DNA of 64,000 nt from Aequorivita iocasae (GTDB taxonomy: Bacteria > Bacteroidota > Bacteroidia > Flavobacteriales > Flavobacteriaceae): the NCBI RefSeq assembly GCF_016757735.1, contig NZ_CP068439.1:1488001-1552000 (forward strand), read 5' to 3'. Shown here in pieces: positions 35,284 to 45,097 of this stretch; position 1 is the first letter of the stretch; each line of letters begins with the position of its first letter. Both the position numbers and the translations under genes were made by a program. The notes below the pieces were generated by a model that saw only the letters and a list, made by a program, of their open reading frames with translations, ran no database searches and was not told where the DNA came from.

Positions 35284-37709
35284 ACTTCTCCCTCTAAATC
35301 AGCTTCGGCTTCGGCTATATTTATTACTTCCACATTATTAATTGCTCTTAACTCGTCGTAGAGTCTACCAGTATTAGCTCTTAATGTTTCTTCAATTTTA
35401 AGAACAAGTGAGAAATTAAATTCTGTTGGATAATTCTCAACCTGGGACGCCATAATCTGATTAGATAATAATGCTTGTACAGCCAGTTTAAAGGTTTTAC
35501 CCTCACTACGCAATTGTGCAACGTCAATATTGAATTCAATTTTCTGAACATTACTGTAAGGAGCGGGCGTTGATTTATCTCTAGCGGATTGTGACCAACT
35601 TAAAGTGGTACGTAATTTCGAATTTAACTCTCGCTGTACTCGGTTAATATCATCAGATGAATGATTTTTAAAAACACTAAATGCCATATGCACTGGACAA
35701 TAGGTTAATTGATTATGCTGTAATGGCAAAAAGCTGAAACACAACGTAGCGGTCACTTTAAGAATGCCATTAATTTTACCAAGATTCGTTGAAATTAAAT
35801 AGTCTGGAAAGTTAACAGGGTAAATTTTCTGTTCACCACTTTGGATATAGTCCTCAAGAATCATTGTAGCGCTATTCTCATCTGAAAAAATAGTATTATC
35901 TGCATCAATGAGTCCATAACCCGAAGTTCTGTTTAGCAAAGGTTTGTTTGCATCGGGATACACAGTGTTTTTTAATGTAGCCCCATTAATTATCAATGCT
36001 TTTAATGTTTGTGACTTTAAATCCGGATATGCAATTTTAAGCTTTGCAGCAAGATTAGCAGTTAACGGGGCAGCTAGACTTGTCCCAACTTCTTTTGTGT
36101 ATCCTAAAGCAGGGTTAGATGATAATACAGACATTGCAGCATTATCCATAAAATCTATTGTGGTAGGATTGTAGAATCCATAATCACCACCACTTTCAAT
36201 AACGTCAGGTTTAAAAAGATTTTTATTTCGTTTTTTAACAGAATAGATGGCAGCAAGATCAATGTGGTCTTTACGAGTATAAATAGCAGGAAACTCTTTT
36301 CCTGATGAAATACCGTTAAATACACCGTTATATAAGCCATCTGCAGCTGCTCCTACAGTTACATTATTCATAGAATCTGCTGGCGTATTTAAATTTGTGT
36401 GCTCATTGTCAAAGTAATTTAAGTCATAATCAACATTTTCATTCATTGCTTGAACATTGTTTCCAACGCTTATAAAAATTAAACTATCGGTTTCATACGC
36501 AAACTTGTCAAGTTCGTAGGTGTAGTTAGAAAATGTTTCATTCGTTTTCTTATGAGTTTTATAACAAATTGTTAAGACGAAAATACCTAAATGAGGATAT
36601 TTATTTTTCGCTTTATACAGTAGTTCAATTACCTTTTTTTCAGAAAGATAGCCATCACCACTACCAATTAATTTTATAGAAAGCAACTTGGCATCTGCAT
36701 TTATTTCACCTTCAAAATTATTACTATGATTATGTCTTCCTAGTGCTGCCAATGCTCCAACCATTGTACCGTGTCCATCGTTTCCACAGTTGTCTATTAA
36801 TGGATTGCCGTCTAATGTAAAGGTGTCATCCTGTAATGTAATACTTGAAAGTGGTGTTTGCATACTTATACCAGTATCCAAAATTCCAATTAATGGAAGA
36901 TCCTCATTTGCATTTGCAATTTCAAAACCAAAAGCCCTACTTGGTATGTTGTATACCCCTGGCCGCACTACTCCCGAAAGGGAAGACGTAATGCTCTCAA
37001 TAACATCGAAGTTTTGAGCAATAGCAATAAGTTCATTTAAGGTAGTGTCGTAAAGCTCTAATCTATTTGACTCTCTATCAATTTCATAAACAATGAGATG
37101 ATCTTTTAAGTAAAATTCCAGTGCTTCAATAATCCCATTTTCAACGGCAGGACTCGCAGGTAGTTCTATGGTTTTAAGTATGACAACATTACCAATATTA
37201 TCAGCATCTACTTGCAGCACATCACTTAATGTGAGAAGCTTAAAGTTTTTTACAAAAAGTATATTTTTATTATAAACTGCTTGCGCGTTATTTTCTAAAC
37301 CTCTATTAATTAATCCTTCAACACTTGTTATAAAGACTTGAAATTTGTCACGATCTGAAATAGAGAATAATGCCGTTCTATTATAGTTTGTGAAGCTTAC
37401 TCCTTCAAGGCCAAATGTATCGTACCAAATGCTATAATATTTCTCCAAATGAAATTGCCCCATAAAATCAACTTCTATATAGTCTACGTCATAAGGTACA
37501 TTAATGGCCTTGTTTTTTGCAATTGCTTTCACTTCGAGGTCACTTCGGTACGATTGTAAATCTTCCCGAAAAGCTCTTGCCATAAATATGTAATTCGGCT
37601 CTGGGTTTGCTTCATCATCATTGTTTCCGAAACCGTAATTGAACTTTACTTGTCCAGATTCTTCTAGCTGTCTATCTGCTATAATTCTTAAGTGATTTCT
37701 GTTTGGCAT
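35280..37709 (-). CDS. IetS-like S8 subtilisin-family protease
   Basis: 809 residues from ATG 37709 (MPNRNHLRII...); the longer TTG start at 37736 lies inside the -7 box. The subtilase triad is intact: Asp in ILDTG (about 276), His in DGHGT (about 313), Ser in GTSLAAP (about 541). No signal peptide, so it is a cytosolic protease, as expected for IetS-like toxins restrained by their ATPase partner. It runs convergent to the IetA-like gene; TTAA at 35280-35283 supplies both stop codons. Confidence 0.85.
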   Translation of the reverse strand: MPNRNHLRIIADRQLEESGQVKFNYGFGNNDDEANPEPNYIFMARAFREDLQSYRSDLEVKAIAKNKAINVPYDVDYIEVDFMGQFHLEKYYSIWYDTFGLEGVSFTNYNRTALFSISDRDKFQVFITSVEGLINRGLENNAQAVYNKNILFVKNFKLLTLSDVLQVDADNIGNVVILKTIELPASPAVENGIIEALEFYLKDHLIVYEIDRESNRLELYDTTLNELIAIAQNFDVIESITSSLSGVVRPGVYNIPSRAFGFEIANANEDLPLIGILDTGISMQTPLSSITLQDDTFTLDGNPLIDNCGNDGHGTMVGALAALGRHNHSNNFEGEINADAKLLSIKLIGSGDGYLSEKKVIELLYKAKNKYPHLGIFVLTICYKTHKKTNETFSNYTYELDKFAYETDSLIFISVGNNVQAMNENVDYDLNYFDNEHTNLNTPADSMNNVTVGAAADGLYNGVFNGISSGKEFPAIYTRKDHIDLAAIYSVKKRNKNLFKPDVIESGGDYGFYNPTTIDFMDNAAMSVLSSNPALGYTKEVGTSLAAPLTANLAAKLKIAYPDLKSQTLKALIINGATLKNTVYPDANKPLLNRTSGYGLIDADNTIFSDENSATMILEDYIQSGEQKIYPVNFPDYLISTNLGKINGILKVTATLCFSFLPLQHNQLTYCPVHMAFSVFKNHSSDDINRVQRELNSKLRTTLSWSQSARDKSTPAPYSNVQKIEFNIDVAQLRSEGKTFKLAVQALLSNQIMASQVENYPTEFNFSLVLKIEETLRANTGRLYDELRAINNVEVINIAEAEADLEGEV

Positions 37710-37733
37710 AAAGGCTTCTATGTTGGTAATTGT

Positions 37734-37741
37734 CAAAAATA
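37734..37741 (-). promoter_or_regulatory. -7 box for the subtilase gene
   Basis: On the minus strand the bases read TATTTTTG, a full match to TAnnTTTG, 24 bp upstream of ATG 37709. No TTG lies at 19 bp. It decides the start by excluding 37736. Confidence 0.5.
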
Positions 37742-37789
37742 GTAATATTGTTTGCCTTTATTATAAAAATCTATATTTCTCTTTAGTTT

Positions 37790-38382
37790 GTAAGTTATTA
37801 TGGCAAAATCATTAATGCAATTGTTCATAATGACTACACCAATGAAATCGCCCCAAAGTTTGAAATTTTTGCAGATAGAATTGAAATCACATCGGCCGGT
37901 GGTCTGCCAGAAGGATTAAGCAAACAAGAATTTTTCGAAGGCTTTTCAGTTCCAAGGAACAAGGAACTAATGCGAATTTTTAAAGATTTAGAACTGGTAG
38001 AGCAACTAGGTTCCGGCATTCCTCGAATCTTAGAATACTATGGAAAAGATAGCTTTAGTTTTTCAGATAATTTTCTAGAATGACTCTTATTGCTAAAGAA
38101 GCTGTTACAGAAGCTAATGAAAAGGCTAAAGAAGAAGGTGGTGTAACAGGTGGTGTAACAGGTGGTGCAATTGATGCAACTAAAGCACTAACTAAAAGAC
38201 AAAAAGAAGTTATTAAACTTATAGCAAACAATACTACTATTACCTATACTGAAATAGCTGAAGCTTTAGGTATCAATGAATCTGCTGTTGGCAAACACAT
38301 TACAGCTATTAAAAATAAAGATTTTTTAGTGCGTCACTGCGAGACAGGGGGCTATTGGGAAATTAAACTCGAAATGAATTAA
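37790..38382 (+). pseudogene. Remnant of an AlbA/HATPase RecG-like transcriptional regulator or helicase-related gene
   Basis: From about 37796 the frame reads YYGKIINAIVHNDYTNEI...SAGGLPEGL...SVPRNKELMR...LVEQLGSGIPRILEY, the C-terminal half of the family with AlbA_2, ATPase-like and winged-helix domains. It lacks the first half. At 38079-38081 (FLE then TGA) the frame breaks; loss of one A would explain it, as the next frame continues MTLIAKEAVTEA and the GGVTGG repeat into a winged helix (38080-38382). So it is 5'-truncated and frameshifted. Confidence 0.8.
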
Positions 38383-38408
38383 TTAAATTTAAAATAGAAT
38401 TTCTTTTT

Positions 38409-38774
38409 TTAAAACGGCCCTTTATCCCTCGGCCCATTATGCGTTACCTTCCATTCGCCATCTTCTTGAATCAGTTTAAAAACACCCGGTTTTTGGTCGT
38501 AAGAAGTTGAATATTTTACCCAAGCCACCTTGCCATCCATAGCTTCATCCACCACTTTAAAATTAGCTTCTGAATCTTTATCTTCAGTAAACATTGCTTG
38601 AATGCTTGAAAGGTTTGCATAGCCTTCCGCAGTTGTATGCTTTTTTAAGGTAGCTTCATCGCCGTGATAAAAACTTTCGGCAACAACTTTGGCAGTTTCA
38701 GAAGGGGAAAGATTCTTGTTTTCTGAACAGGAGAAGAACAACAATAAGAACGAGCAAATGACTAAATTTTTCAT
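38409..38774 (-). CDS. Small lipoprotein (NTF2/DUF4878-like)
   Basis: 121 residues. Signal peptide with lipobox LLFFSC (Cys16), then a compact domain (SPSETAKVVAESFYHGDEATLKKH...WKVTHNGPRDKG) like DUF4878/NTF2-type lipoproteins. It follows traN by 7 bp and is the last gene of the tra operon, so it may act at the outer membrane in transfer or entry exclusion; this is inference. Confidence 0.7.
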   Translation of the reverse strand: MKNLVICSFLLLFFSCSENKNLSPSETAKVVAESFYHGDEATLKKHTTAEGYANLSSIQAMFTEDKDSEANFKVVDEAMDGKVAWVKYSTSYDQKPGVFKLIQEDGEWKVTHNGPRDKGPF

Positions 38775-38781
38775 AACGTTA

Positions 38782-39639
38782 CTAATTTGGGTTATTGATA
38801 TGACTATGTGATATTTTCAGTTTAATATTGCGTTCACCATCTTTTTCGTGCAATTCCAAAATTGCTCTGCGGTCATTGGATAATGAAAACTTTGGTATTA
38901 CATATACAAACCGAACTGTTTCATTTTCCTTTATTTTGGAAGGCTGATTGTATTTAAATAATGGTTCTTGATACAAACGTTGTAACGATTTCTTTTTTCC
39001 CTTTTGTCTTGTTTCAACCGAGAGTTTTAAGAAATTCAAATCATAATCCAAAGTAGAATTATTCTTAATCTCGATGACGAAGTAAAGTTCTTCCGTATCA
39101 AAAACAATGTTCTCAACGCTCAAAACTATTCCTTCGGTTCGCTTTTTAATCCTACCTACACGTTGCTTTCTTTCAAGAAGGTAAGAACTGAATTTCTGGT
39201 AATAATAATTTTTATTATCAATTTTACTTTCAGCAGTAGCAACCGAAATAGAATCATTCATTATTGGTCTTTCGTTCCCAATACTACTTGACTTCGGAAT
39301 GAAATAATTGAACTTGGTTAAATTCTTTTTATACCTTACAATATACGAAAAAATTGAACCATCTCTATTGACTATCAGAAGATTGCTTTCTTTTCCAGGC
39401 TTTGCTTGAAGCAAACCGAAATACTGCTCTTTTTCTCGGTTATACGTAAATATAAAATTGTCCGAACCGGTTATGCCTTGCCGAATAGGCTCTGGAAAAA
39501 ACAGCGCAACATTTTTAGTGTCATTCGCATAGATGGTATCTATTACGATTGTTTCTTGTGCTGTTACCTGCGCCCAACAAAGTCGAGGTACAAAAGTTGC
39601 AACAGCTATAAATAATGAAGTTATGATATATTTTTTCAT
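38782..39639 (-). CDS. traN: Conjugative transposon protein TraN
   Basis: 285 residues from ATG 39639, which begins the signal peptide MKKYIITSLFIAVATFV; the longer frame to 39672 overlaps traM. TraN (DUF4138) is the periplasmic/outer-membrane part of the Bacteroidota conjugation channel, acting with TraM. Length and position behind traM are standard. Confidence 0.85.
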   Translation of the reverse strand: MKKYIITSLFIAVATFVPRLCWAQVTAQETIVIDTIYANDTKNVALFFPEPIRQGITGSDNFIFTYNREKEQYFGLLQAKPGKESNLLIVNRDGSIFSYIVRYKKNLTKFNYFIPKSSSIGNERPIMNDSISVATAESKIDNKNYYYQKFSSYLLERKQRVGRIKKRTEGIVLSVENIVFDTEELYFVIEIKNNSTLDYDLNFLKLSVETRQKGKKKSLQRLYQEPLFKYNQPSKIKENETVRFVYVIPKFSLSNDRRAILELHEKDGERNIKLKISHSHINNPN

Positions 39640-39668
39640 AATAGTGAATTTTTGAGAACCTGTTAGAT

Positions 39669-40598
39669 TCATAGTTTTGGTTTTAGAATAAGCTTATAAT
39701 TGTTCAACACGGTCACTTTAATGCTTCGATTTTTCCGTTTTAGGATTTTAGTAATACCACCAACTTCGGGAACACTCGGAATATTGATATCGCCTATAAC
39801 ATCGTCCAGAACCTCCGTGGTAATTTCTGATCTAAAATTGTTTTGTACATAGATGCCCTCACTACCATCCTGTAAATCGAAAGCTTTGAGTTTAGTAGGA
39901 TGATGTCTGATATTCTCGATTTCTATTAAAGCGCGATTGGGCTGAAAACTGATAAATCCAAAAACGAGTGTGTTTTTTGGCATTTGTTTATTGTTAATCA
40001 TTGCAGCCTTGGTAAGTCGCATCCGCAATCGGGAATTTGCTTTTACTACTTGGTCGCCATCGACTACCACGTAGATTGTTTCATCCGTATTCCCGATGAT
40101 TGAAATGTCGTTTGGTTTTGGAGAAGCAGCAAAAAATAATTGATGTTCCAGGCCCAATTCTTTGGCTTCAATTTTCTGTTCTCTTTTTATGTCTGCGGAA
40201 TCTACTTCTTGAACTTTTTTGGGAGCTGTTCTTCTTTTCCCAAGATTCTGATAGGTCAAATCAGAATATTTGATTTTTCCAGCTGAATAGATGCTATCCA
40301 CGATACGTTCTTTTTCACGTTCAGGCAAATCTGCACTATAAAAGCCAAGGGAATCAATCAGTTTTTCATCATAGATACTCGGAGCATTGTTTTCACGTAC
40401 TTCCTTTAAATCATTGATGGCATCCAGTTTGGAATCGTATTCTTTTTGATTTTCTTCCAAATCTGGTATTTGGGTCTGTTCGAGGTTTTCATTTTCACTT
40501 TCATCATCTCCCATTACCATTACAGAGTATGATATCAGGAAAATGAAGATTACTGCCAAAACCGCAGCAAAAACTATTTTATTCTTTTCTACTTTCAT
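39669..40598 (-). CDS. traM: Conjugative transposon protein TraM
   Basis: 309 residues with one N-terminal transmembrane helix (about 8-28), an acidic/helical linker (30-130) and a C-terminal beta domain with a VirB10-like feel (LRMRLTKAAMINNKQMPKNTLVFGF). It probably spans the envelope in the transfer apparatus. Preceded by a GC-rich palindrome in the 50-bp gap to traK, where traL is found in some elements. Confidence 0.85.
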   Translation of the reverse strand: MKVEKNKIVFAAVLAVIFIFLISYSVMVMGDDESENENLEQTQIPDLEENQKEYDSKLDAINDLKEVRENNAPSIYDEKLIDSLGFYSADLPEREKERIVDSIYSAGKIKYSDLTYQNLGKRRTAPKKVQEVDSADIKREQKIEAKELGLEHQLFFAASPKPNDISIIGNTDETIYVVVDGDQVVKANSRLRMRLTKAAMINNKQMPKNTLVFGFISFQPNRALIEIENIRHHPTKLKAFDLQDGSEGIYVQNNFRSEITTEVLDDVIGDINIPSVPEVGGITKILKRKNRSIKVTVLNNYKLILKPKL

Positions 40599-40622
40599 AA
40601 TCGTGGTTTATAAATGCCGATT

Positions 40623-40644
40623 ACCTGGCTGCCGGCAGGCAGGT
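40623..40644. repeat. GC-rich REP-like palindrome in the traM-traK gap
   Basis: 22 bp centred on CTGCCGGCAG, palindromic except for one position, about 75% GC in a region near 35% GC. It resembles short intergenic palindromes found in many flavobacterial genomes. Confidence 0.6.
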
Positions 40645-40648
40645 CGGC

Positions 40649-41263
40649 TCAATTTTCATTGTTCAGTTTTTTTAAGGTGTTTTCAAAATAATCTGTTATC
40701 AATAATCCGTGTGGATTGTTCGGGAAGTTCCGATTGACCATAATGAGGTTTCCAGTTGAAACCAGTTCGTAGGTGTCAATTATAGAGCCTCTATTGATTT
40801 CAAAAATGGTTGTTGTTGTAAAACTATAAGAACCATTATTTTCAATTATCCTTGAATCGATGCTCAACACTTTTTGAACCAACGAATACTGTAATAAGCG
40901 GTTGTAAACGCCATCCGCTTTTTTCTGGCGGTACAGATTGTCAACTGAACTATTGCCCAACCAAAGCGCTTTTTCCAAGTTCCGTTCATAGTTGCTTGCA
41001 TCGATGTTATAGAAGTAATTGTGGAACAGTTCCAAATGCGCCAAAGCTTCAACCCTGAAATTTTCCTTTTGGGTAACGAGTTTAAGCGGAATGATGCTAC
41101 CATCGGTGTTGATGGCGAATGCACTATTGAGTGCATTTTGGTTAGTTCTAAATGCTATCCAAACGGAAAATGTACTCGCCAAAAAGGCAAACACTACGAC
41201 TGCCAAAACGATGAACCTATTTAATTTTAGGATGCTATAAATATTCTTATAAGGTGTTTTCAT
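40649..41263 (-). CDS. traK: Conjugative transposon protein TraK
   Basis: 204 residues. One transmembrane helix near 17-38 and a periplasmic domain (VirB8-like in position and size), with the TraK motif ALAHLELFHNYFYNID. Part of the inner-membrane channel complex. 12 bp after traJ. Confidence 0.88.
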   Translation of the reverse strand: MKTPYKNIYSILKLNRFIVLAVVVFAFLASTFSVWIAFRTNQNALNSAFAINTDGSIIPLKLVTQKENFRVEALAHLELFHNYFYNIDASNYERNLEKALWLGNSSVDNLYRQKKADGVYNRLLQYSLVQKVLSIDSRIIENNGSYSFTTTTIFEINRGSIIDTYELVSTGNLIMVNRNFPNNPHGLLITDYFENTLKKLNNEN

Positions 41264-41275
41264 TCTGATTTTGCT

Positions 41276-42118
41276 TTAGTTGGAAAATAATCTTAACGTG
41301 AAGGACGTGGCACGTCTATATAATTTGAATTTCAGGAAAACAATGAAGCCTACTGAACCAAGTTGTACAACAGGAGCAAAGAAACCTTGGCCTACATCTG
41401 TTCCAAAAAGATTATTCCAAAAGTTTGTGTTGATTTCTGTATATAGCGCATTAACAAATACGTTGACCAAAAAAAAGGCTGGTACGAGCATATAAACCGC
41501 TGCATACAATTTGAAAAAATTATAGGCGAGGGAACGGAATTTTTCAAATACAGCTAAACTGATGACCAACGGAAAAAATGCCTGCATAATCCCCAAAAGG
41601 AAGAATCGTTCTGCTAAAAAGAGCGGATAAATGAACAGGTCTAAAATCCATAGGATAATCCCAATGATAAAGGCAAATATTTTGAACCCGTAAAGTGGCG
41701 TTACCAAAGCTTCATAAAGCAATGTCATTGCATTTTTTGCAGCATCAATTAGATTTACATCTTCCTCTATCGGAATGTCCTGCATTTGCAAAGGCAATAA
41801 AGCTGGTGCAGTTCCTCGATATTGTGCTTCTATAGAAACCAAGATGCCATCGAAAAAGCCTAACACTTGTGTCGAAAAAATGACCAAAAGGACTATGGCA
41901 AAATTCTTCGCTAATTCCCCAGGACTCAATCCCCAAGTGTAACCGTCCTTATCTGCAACACCTTCATTATACTTTTTAAGGATATTGACCAGAAAAAACA
42001 AAACAGCAAGCGTTTTCATTCCTGCAATAGTATATTGCGAGAAGCTGCTGTTTTGTATGGTCTGAAAAACCGTGTCTATATATTCCAGTCCAATCCCTAA
42101 AATGATTGTTGCGGTCAT
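41276..42118 (-). CDS. traJ: Conjugative transposon protein TraJ
   Basis: 280 residues with about six or seven hydrophobic helices spread through the protein, the VirB6-like polytopic component. Starts 2 bp after traI. No signal peptide separate from the first helix. Confidence 0.85.
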   Translation of the reverse strand: MTATIILGIGLEYIDTVFQTIQNSSFSQYTIAGMKTLAVLFFLVNILKKYNEGVADKDGYTWGLSPGELAKNFAIVLLVIFSTQVLGFFDGILVSIEAQYRGTAPALLPLQMQDIPIEEDVNLIDAAKNAMTLLYEALVTPLYGFKIFAFIIGIILWILDLFIYPLFLAERFFLLGIMQAFFPLVISLAVFEKFRSLAYNFFKLYAAVYMLVPAFFLVNVFVNALYTEINTNFWNNLFGTDVGQGFFAPVVQLGSVGFIVFLKFKLYRRATSFTLRLFSN

Positions 42119-42120
42119 CC

Positions 42121-42690
42121 TTAATATTCGGTTTCTCGGTTATTGATTTTATCCTGCATTTTTCTGAAGGAAATAATATCCTTGTAGCGTTTCGTTTTGG
42201 CTTTGACATTGGAAACCATTTCCTTTGATTCCAGTTCTTTTTGTTTGAGGATTTCAGCACGTTCAGCGTCGCTCATTTTCAGATAATCGCTGCATAGGAT
42301 TTCATCTATGAAATTCATTGTATCCAAAGAATTTTCTACAATGGCAGTGAATGATTCAGAAACCCTTGCAACTTCTTCGGGCTTGATGTAAGGGCTATCA
42401 AGAATGTCCTTTAAATCATCCTGCATCACATCAATGAGTCGCTGATTGTTACGGCCAATCTCACGAACGGCATTCAATTGCCTAACCACATCGTTGACCT
42501 TTTCAATGTTTTCTTTTGCTGTTTTTAAGAACTTGACAGTCTTGATAATGTTTGCGGTTTGCTTCCCAGATTCTAATAGTTGTTTTATTAAACTAATAAA
42601 ATTGGTATTGTCATAAACTGGCATTCCCTGTGCTTTAATGTTCAAGCTGAACAGCAATGCCATTGCGAGTACTAAAATTTTTGTCTTCAT
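42121..42690 (-). CDS. traI: Conjugal transfer protein TraI (DUF4141-like)
   Basis: 189 residues with a signal peptide (about 1-20, ending IKAQG) and a mostly helical periplasmic body (coiled-coil tendency, 45-180). It occupies the place of traI between traG and traJ; VirB5-like by position. The symbol rests on synteny. Confidence 0.75.
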   Translation of the reverse strand: MKTKILVLAMALLFSLNIKAQGMPVYDNTNFISLIKQLLESGKQTANIIKTVKFLKTAKENIEKVNDVVRQLNAVREIGRNNQRLIDVMQDDLKDILDSPYIKPEEVARVSESFTAIVENSLDTMNFIDEILCSDYLKMSDAERAEILKQKELESKEMVSNVKAKTKRYKDIISFRKMQDKINNRETEY

Positions 42691-42694
42691 AATA

Positions 42695-45097
42695 TTATGT
42701 TTTAGATGTGAATTGAATTATTGCTTTTTTCATATCGTGATGCTCTTCGTAGAGCTTCATTATTTCTTCGTTTTCCTTTCCATCGGTCAAATAAGCTGCA
42801 TACACTTCCTTTGGAACTTCAAGACGGAAAATGTTGCTTTCCCTCCCGATTTTGATAAACATTTCGGTGTACTTCCGTGGTCCGGAAAGATTGTTTTTAA
42901 TAGACTTTAATTGGTTTAAGTCGTGGGTTGAAAAGTTGAGCCTTTTAACCAGTTCGTCATAGCCTTTTTCATTGTTCAGGCTATAAATGACCTGTGTGTT
43001 CTCCAAGATGCTTGCAGAAGTTGAATTGTTAGGAAGCTGATTGATGGATTGAAGGATAATCCCAATCGCACCGTTTTGTTTACGTATGGCTTGATAGTAA
43101 AATTCTACGCTTTCCAATACGTTTTCAAACTTCAGTTGCTTGGCGAACTCGTCGAATAGGATAATTCCTTTTTCAGCACGGTTTTTCCAAATGGTTCTTT
43201 GGATGGCGGACTTTATCAGCTTCAACATTACGGACAAGATTTCCTTGTTATCCTTGACTTCATCCAGTTCAAAAACAATCAATCGTTTGTCTTCAATTTT
43301 ATAGGTCTGGTCTTCGCTCACTTCAAAAAGAAAACTATATAGACCATCGCCGACGTATTCAGACATTACGTGCAAAAAGCTTGTAACATTGAAGTAGTCG
43401 GGATGGATTTTTAAGGTGTTCAGAAGGTCTTTCTGATTCTTTTCTATAAAACTGTAGAAGCCTTCCAAAGAATGATTTTCAGAATTGCTATCGTAATAAT
43501 AGCGCAATATCTTTTTTATGGAAACCGATTGTGCTTTGGTCACTTTTAAGTCCGATGCAAATAATTCAAACAGGAACACCGATAAGTCTTCCAATCTTTC
43601 AGGTGTCAGGTCATTTTGGTTACTGATGTAAAATGGGTTGATGCCTAAATTTTTTCCACTCTCATAACGAAGTACGGTATATTGTTCAGGATAGAGCTTT
43701 GCAAATTTGGTGTAAGAGCCACCCAAGTCGATAATGACCAGACGAACGCCACTTTCAAAATATTGGCGAAGGATGTTGTTGGCCAAAAACGATTTGCCTT
43801 CGCCCGTTGGTGCAAAAATGGCAAAGTTCCTTGCTTTAATTCGTTTCTTTTTTTCATCCCAAACATCCTTTAAAACAGGAATGTTATGCTCACGGTCGTT
43901 GAAGATGATTCCGGTAGGATCGCTTTTGTAATTGGTGTTATTGATGAACAGGCAAAGCGCGTGTTTTAAATCCGTTACATACAAATCGTTGTTCGAGAAA
44001 TTGGACGAAAAACAGCAGTAACTGTTTAGGATATAATTCTTACGTTCTTCGCCTCTTGGATAGTATGGTATGATATCCAATTCCTTAAATTCGGTCTTTA
44101 TTTTTGAAGTTATTTTGTCGAGCTCTTTAGCTTCTTTCGCCCAATAGACAATATTGAGATGACCACGGATGATTCGTGCATTATCATCGGCATTGATTTG
44201 GTCAAGAATGTGCTGGATTTTGCCAAGCACCACTTTATTCTGCGAACCGAAATTTGAACTTTTGTTGAGTTCCTCAATCTTCTTATCGAGCAGTTTACGC
44301 CATTTCTGTTTGTCATCCAGATACAAAATCTGATTGACAATGTGATTCTCGTTAAGCGTAAGCCCTAAGCCATCAATAAACCCTTGATGAAACACAAAAT
44401 CGTCAGAAGTGAATTTCTCATTGGTTTTGCTACTCTGTACACTTTCGCCAAAGCACAGTTCGCTGTTGATGGCCAGGGCATCAAAATGGTTTTCGCCAAT
44501 ATTGACGCTTTTTTTGTCCAGTAAAATATCGGTATCGTAGCCTTCATTAAAGCCATTGAAATAGGCACTTGTTAGTTGCTGTATCTCTTCCGCTTTAAGC
44601 GAAACAAAATCCATCTTTCGGCTATTATTGATGAAGGAAACCGAATCGCTAACCGAGTTTACAAAGCTTTTAATATTGTCATCCAGTTCCTGTACGATTC
44701 CTTTTGAAACTTTTCTGAAAGGGTTGACGTATTTCGGATTGTTGAGTGCCTTATTTTTGGTCAATATGAAGAACAAATAGCAGCTGTGCTCGATATGTCC
44801 ACGACCTTTAAAATGCTCGTGGGTAGCTTTTTCCAAAAAGGTGGAATTCGGAAGTTGTTCTGAAGAATAGGATTTCTTCAAGTAGATATCCTGTTTATGA
44901 ACCACAGTACCAACTGGCAAAGACTTTAATGCCTGAAACCAAGCACCGTGCATATCTTCAAAATCCTTTTCAGACAACGAGTATATTTCCGGCAGATTTC
45001 CTTTGTAGCACAAAATAACATTGCCATTATTGGCAAATACGATATTGTCCTGAATATCTACGATGGGTTGATATGCCGAAAGGTTAATCTTGTTCAT
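42695..45097 (-). CDS. traG: TraG, VirB4-type conjugation ATPase
   Basis: 800 residues. Walker A APTGEGKSF (about residue 433) and Walker B GIILFDEFAK (about 648) in a VirB4-like ATPase. It energises assembly and use of the transfer channel at the inner membrane. Start overlaps traF by 14 bp, indicating coupling. Confidence 0.93.
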   Translation of the reverse strand: MNKINLSAYQPIVDIQDNIVFANNGNVILCYKGNLPEIYSLSEKDFEDMHGAWFQALKSLPVGTVVHKQDIYLKKSYSSEQLPNSTFLEKATHEHFKGRGHIEHSCYLFFILTKNKALNNPKYVNPFRKVSKGIVQELDDNIKSFVNSVSDSVSFINNSRKMDFVSLKAEEIQQLTSAYFNGFNEGYDTDILLDKKSVNIGENHFDALAINSELCFGESVQSSKTNEKFTSDDFVFHQGFIDGLGLTLNENHIVNQILYLDDKQKWRKLLDKKIEELNKSSNFGSQNKVVLGKIQHILDQINADDNARIIRGHLNIVYWAKEAKELDKITSKIKTEFKELDIIPYYPRGEERKNYILNSYCCFSSNFSNNDLYVTDLKHALCLFINNTNYKSDPTGIIFNDREHNIPVLKDVWDEKKKRIKARNFAIFAPTGEGKSFLANNILRQYFESGVRLVIIDLGGSYTKFAKLYPEQYTVLRYESGKNLGINPFYISNQNDLTPERLEDLSVFLFELFASDLKVTKAQSVSIKKILRYYYDSNSENHSLEGFYSFIEKNQKDLLNTLKIHPDYFNVTSFLHVMSEYVGDGLYSFLFEVSEDQTYKIEDKRLIVFELDEVKDNKEILSVMLKLIKSAIQRTIWKNRAEKGIILFDEFAKQLKFENVLESVEFYYQAIRKQNGAIGIILQSINQLPNNSTSASILENTQVIYSLNNEKGYDELVKRLNFSTHDLNQLKSIKNNLSGPRKYTEMFIKIGRESNIFRLEVPKEVYAAYLTDGKENEEIMKLYEEHHDMKKAIIQFTSKT

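Noticed and set aside
38080-38382. Independent 100-residue winged-helix gene
   Set aside because: The upstream frame encodes the preceding part of the same protein family and one missing base joins the two, so it is the tail of a broken gene.
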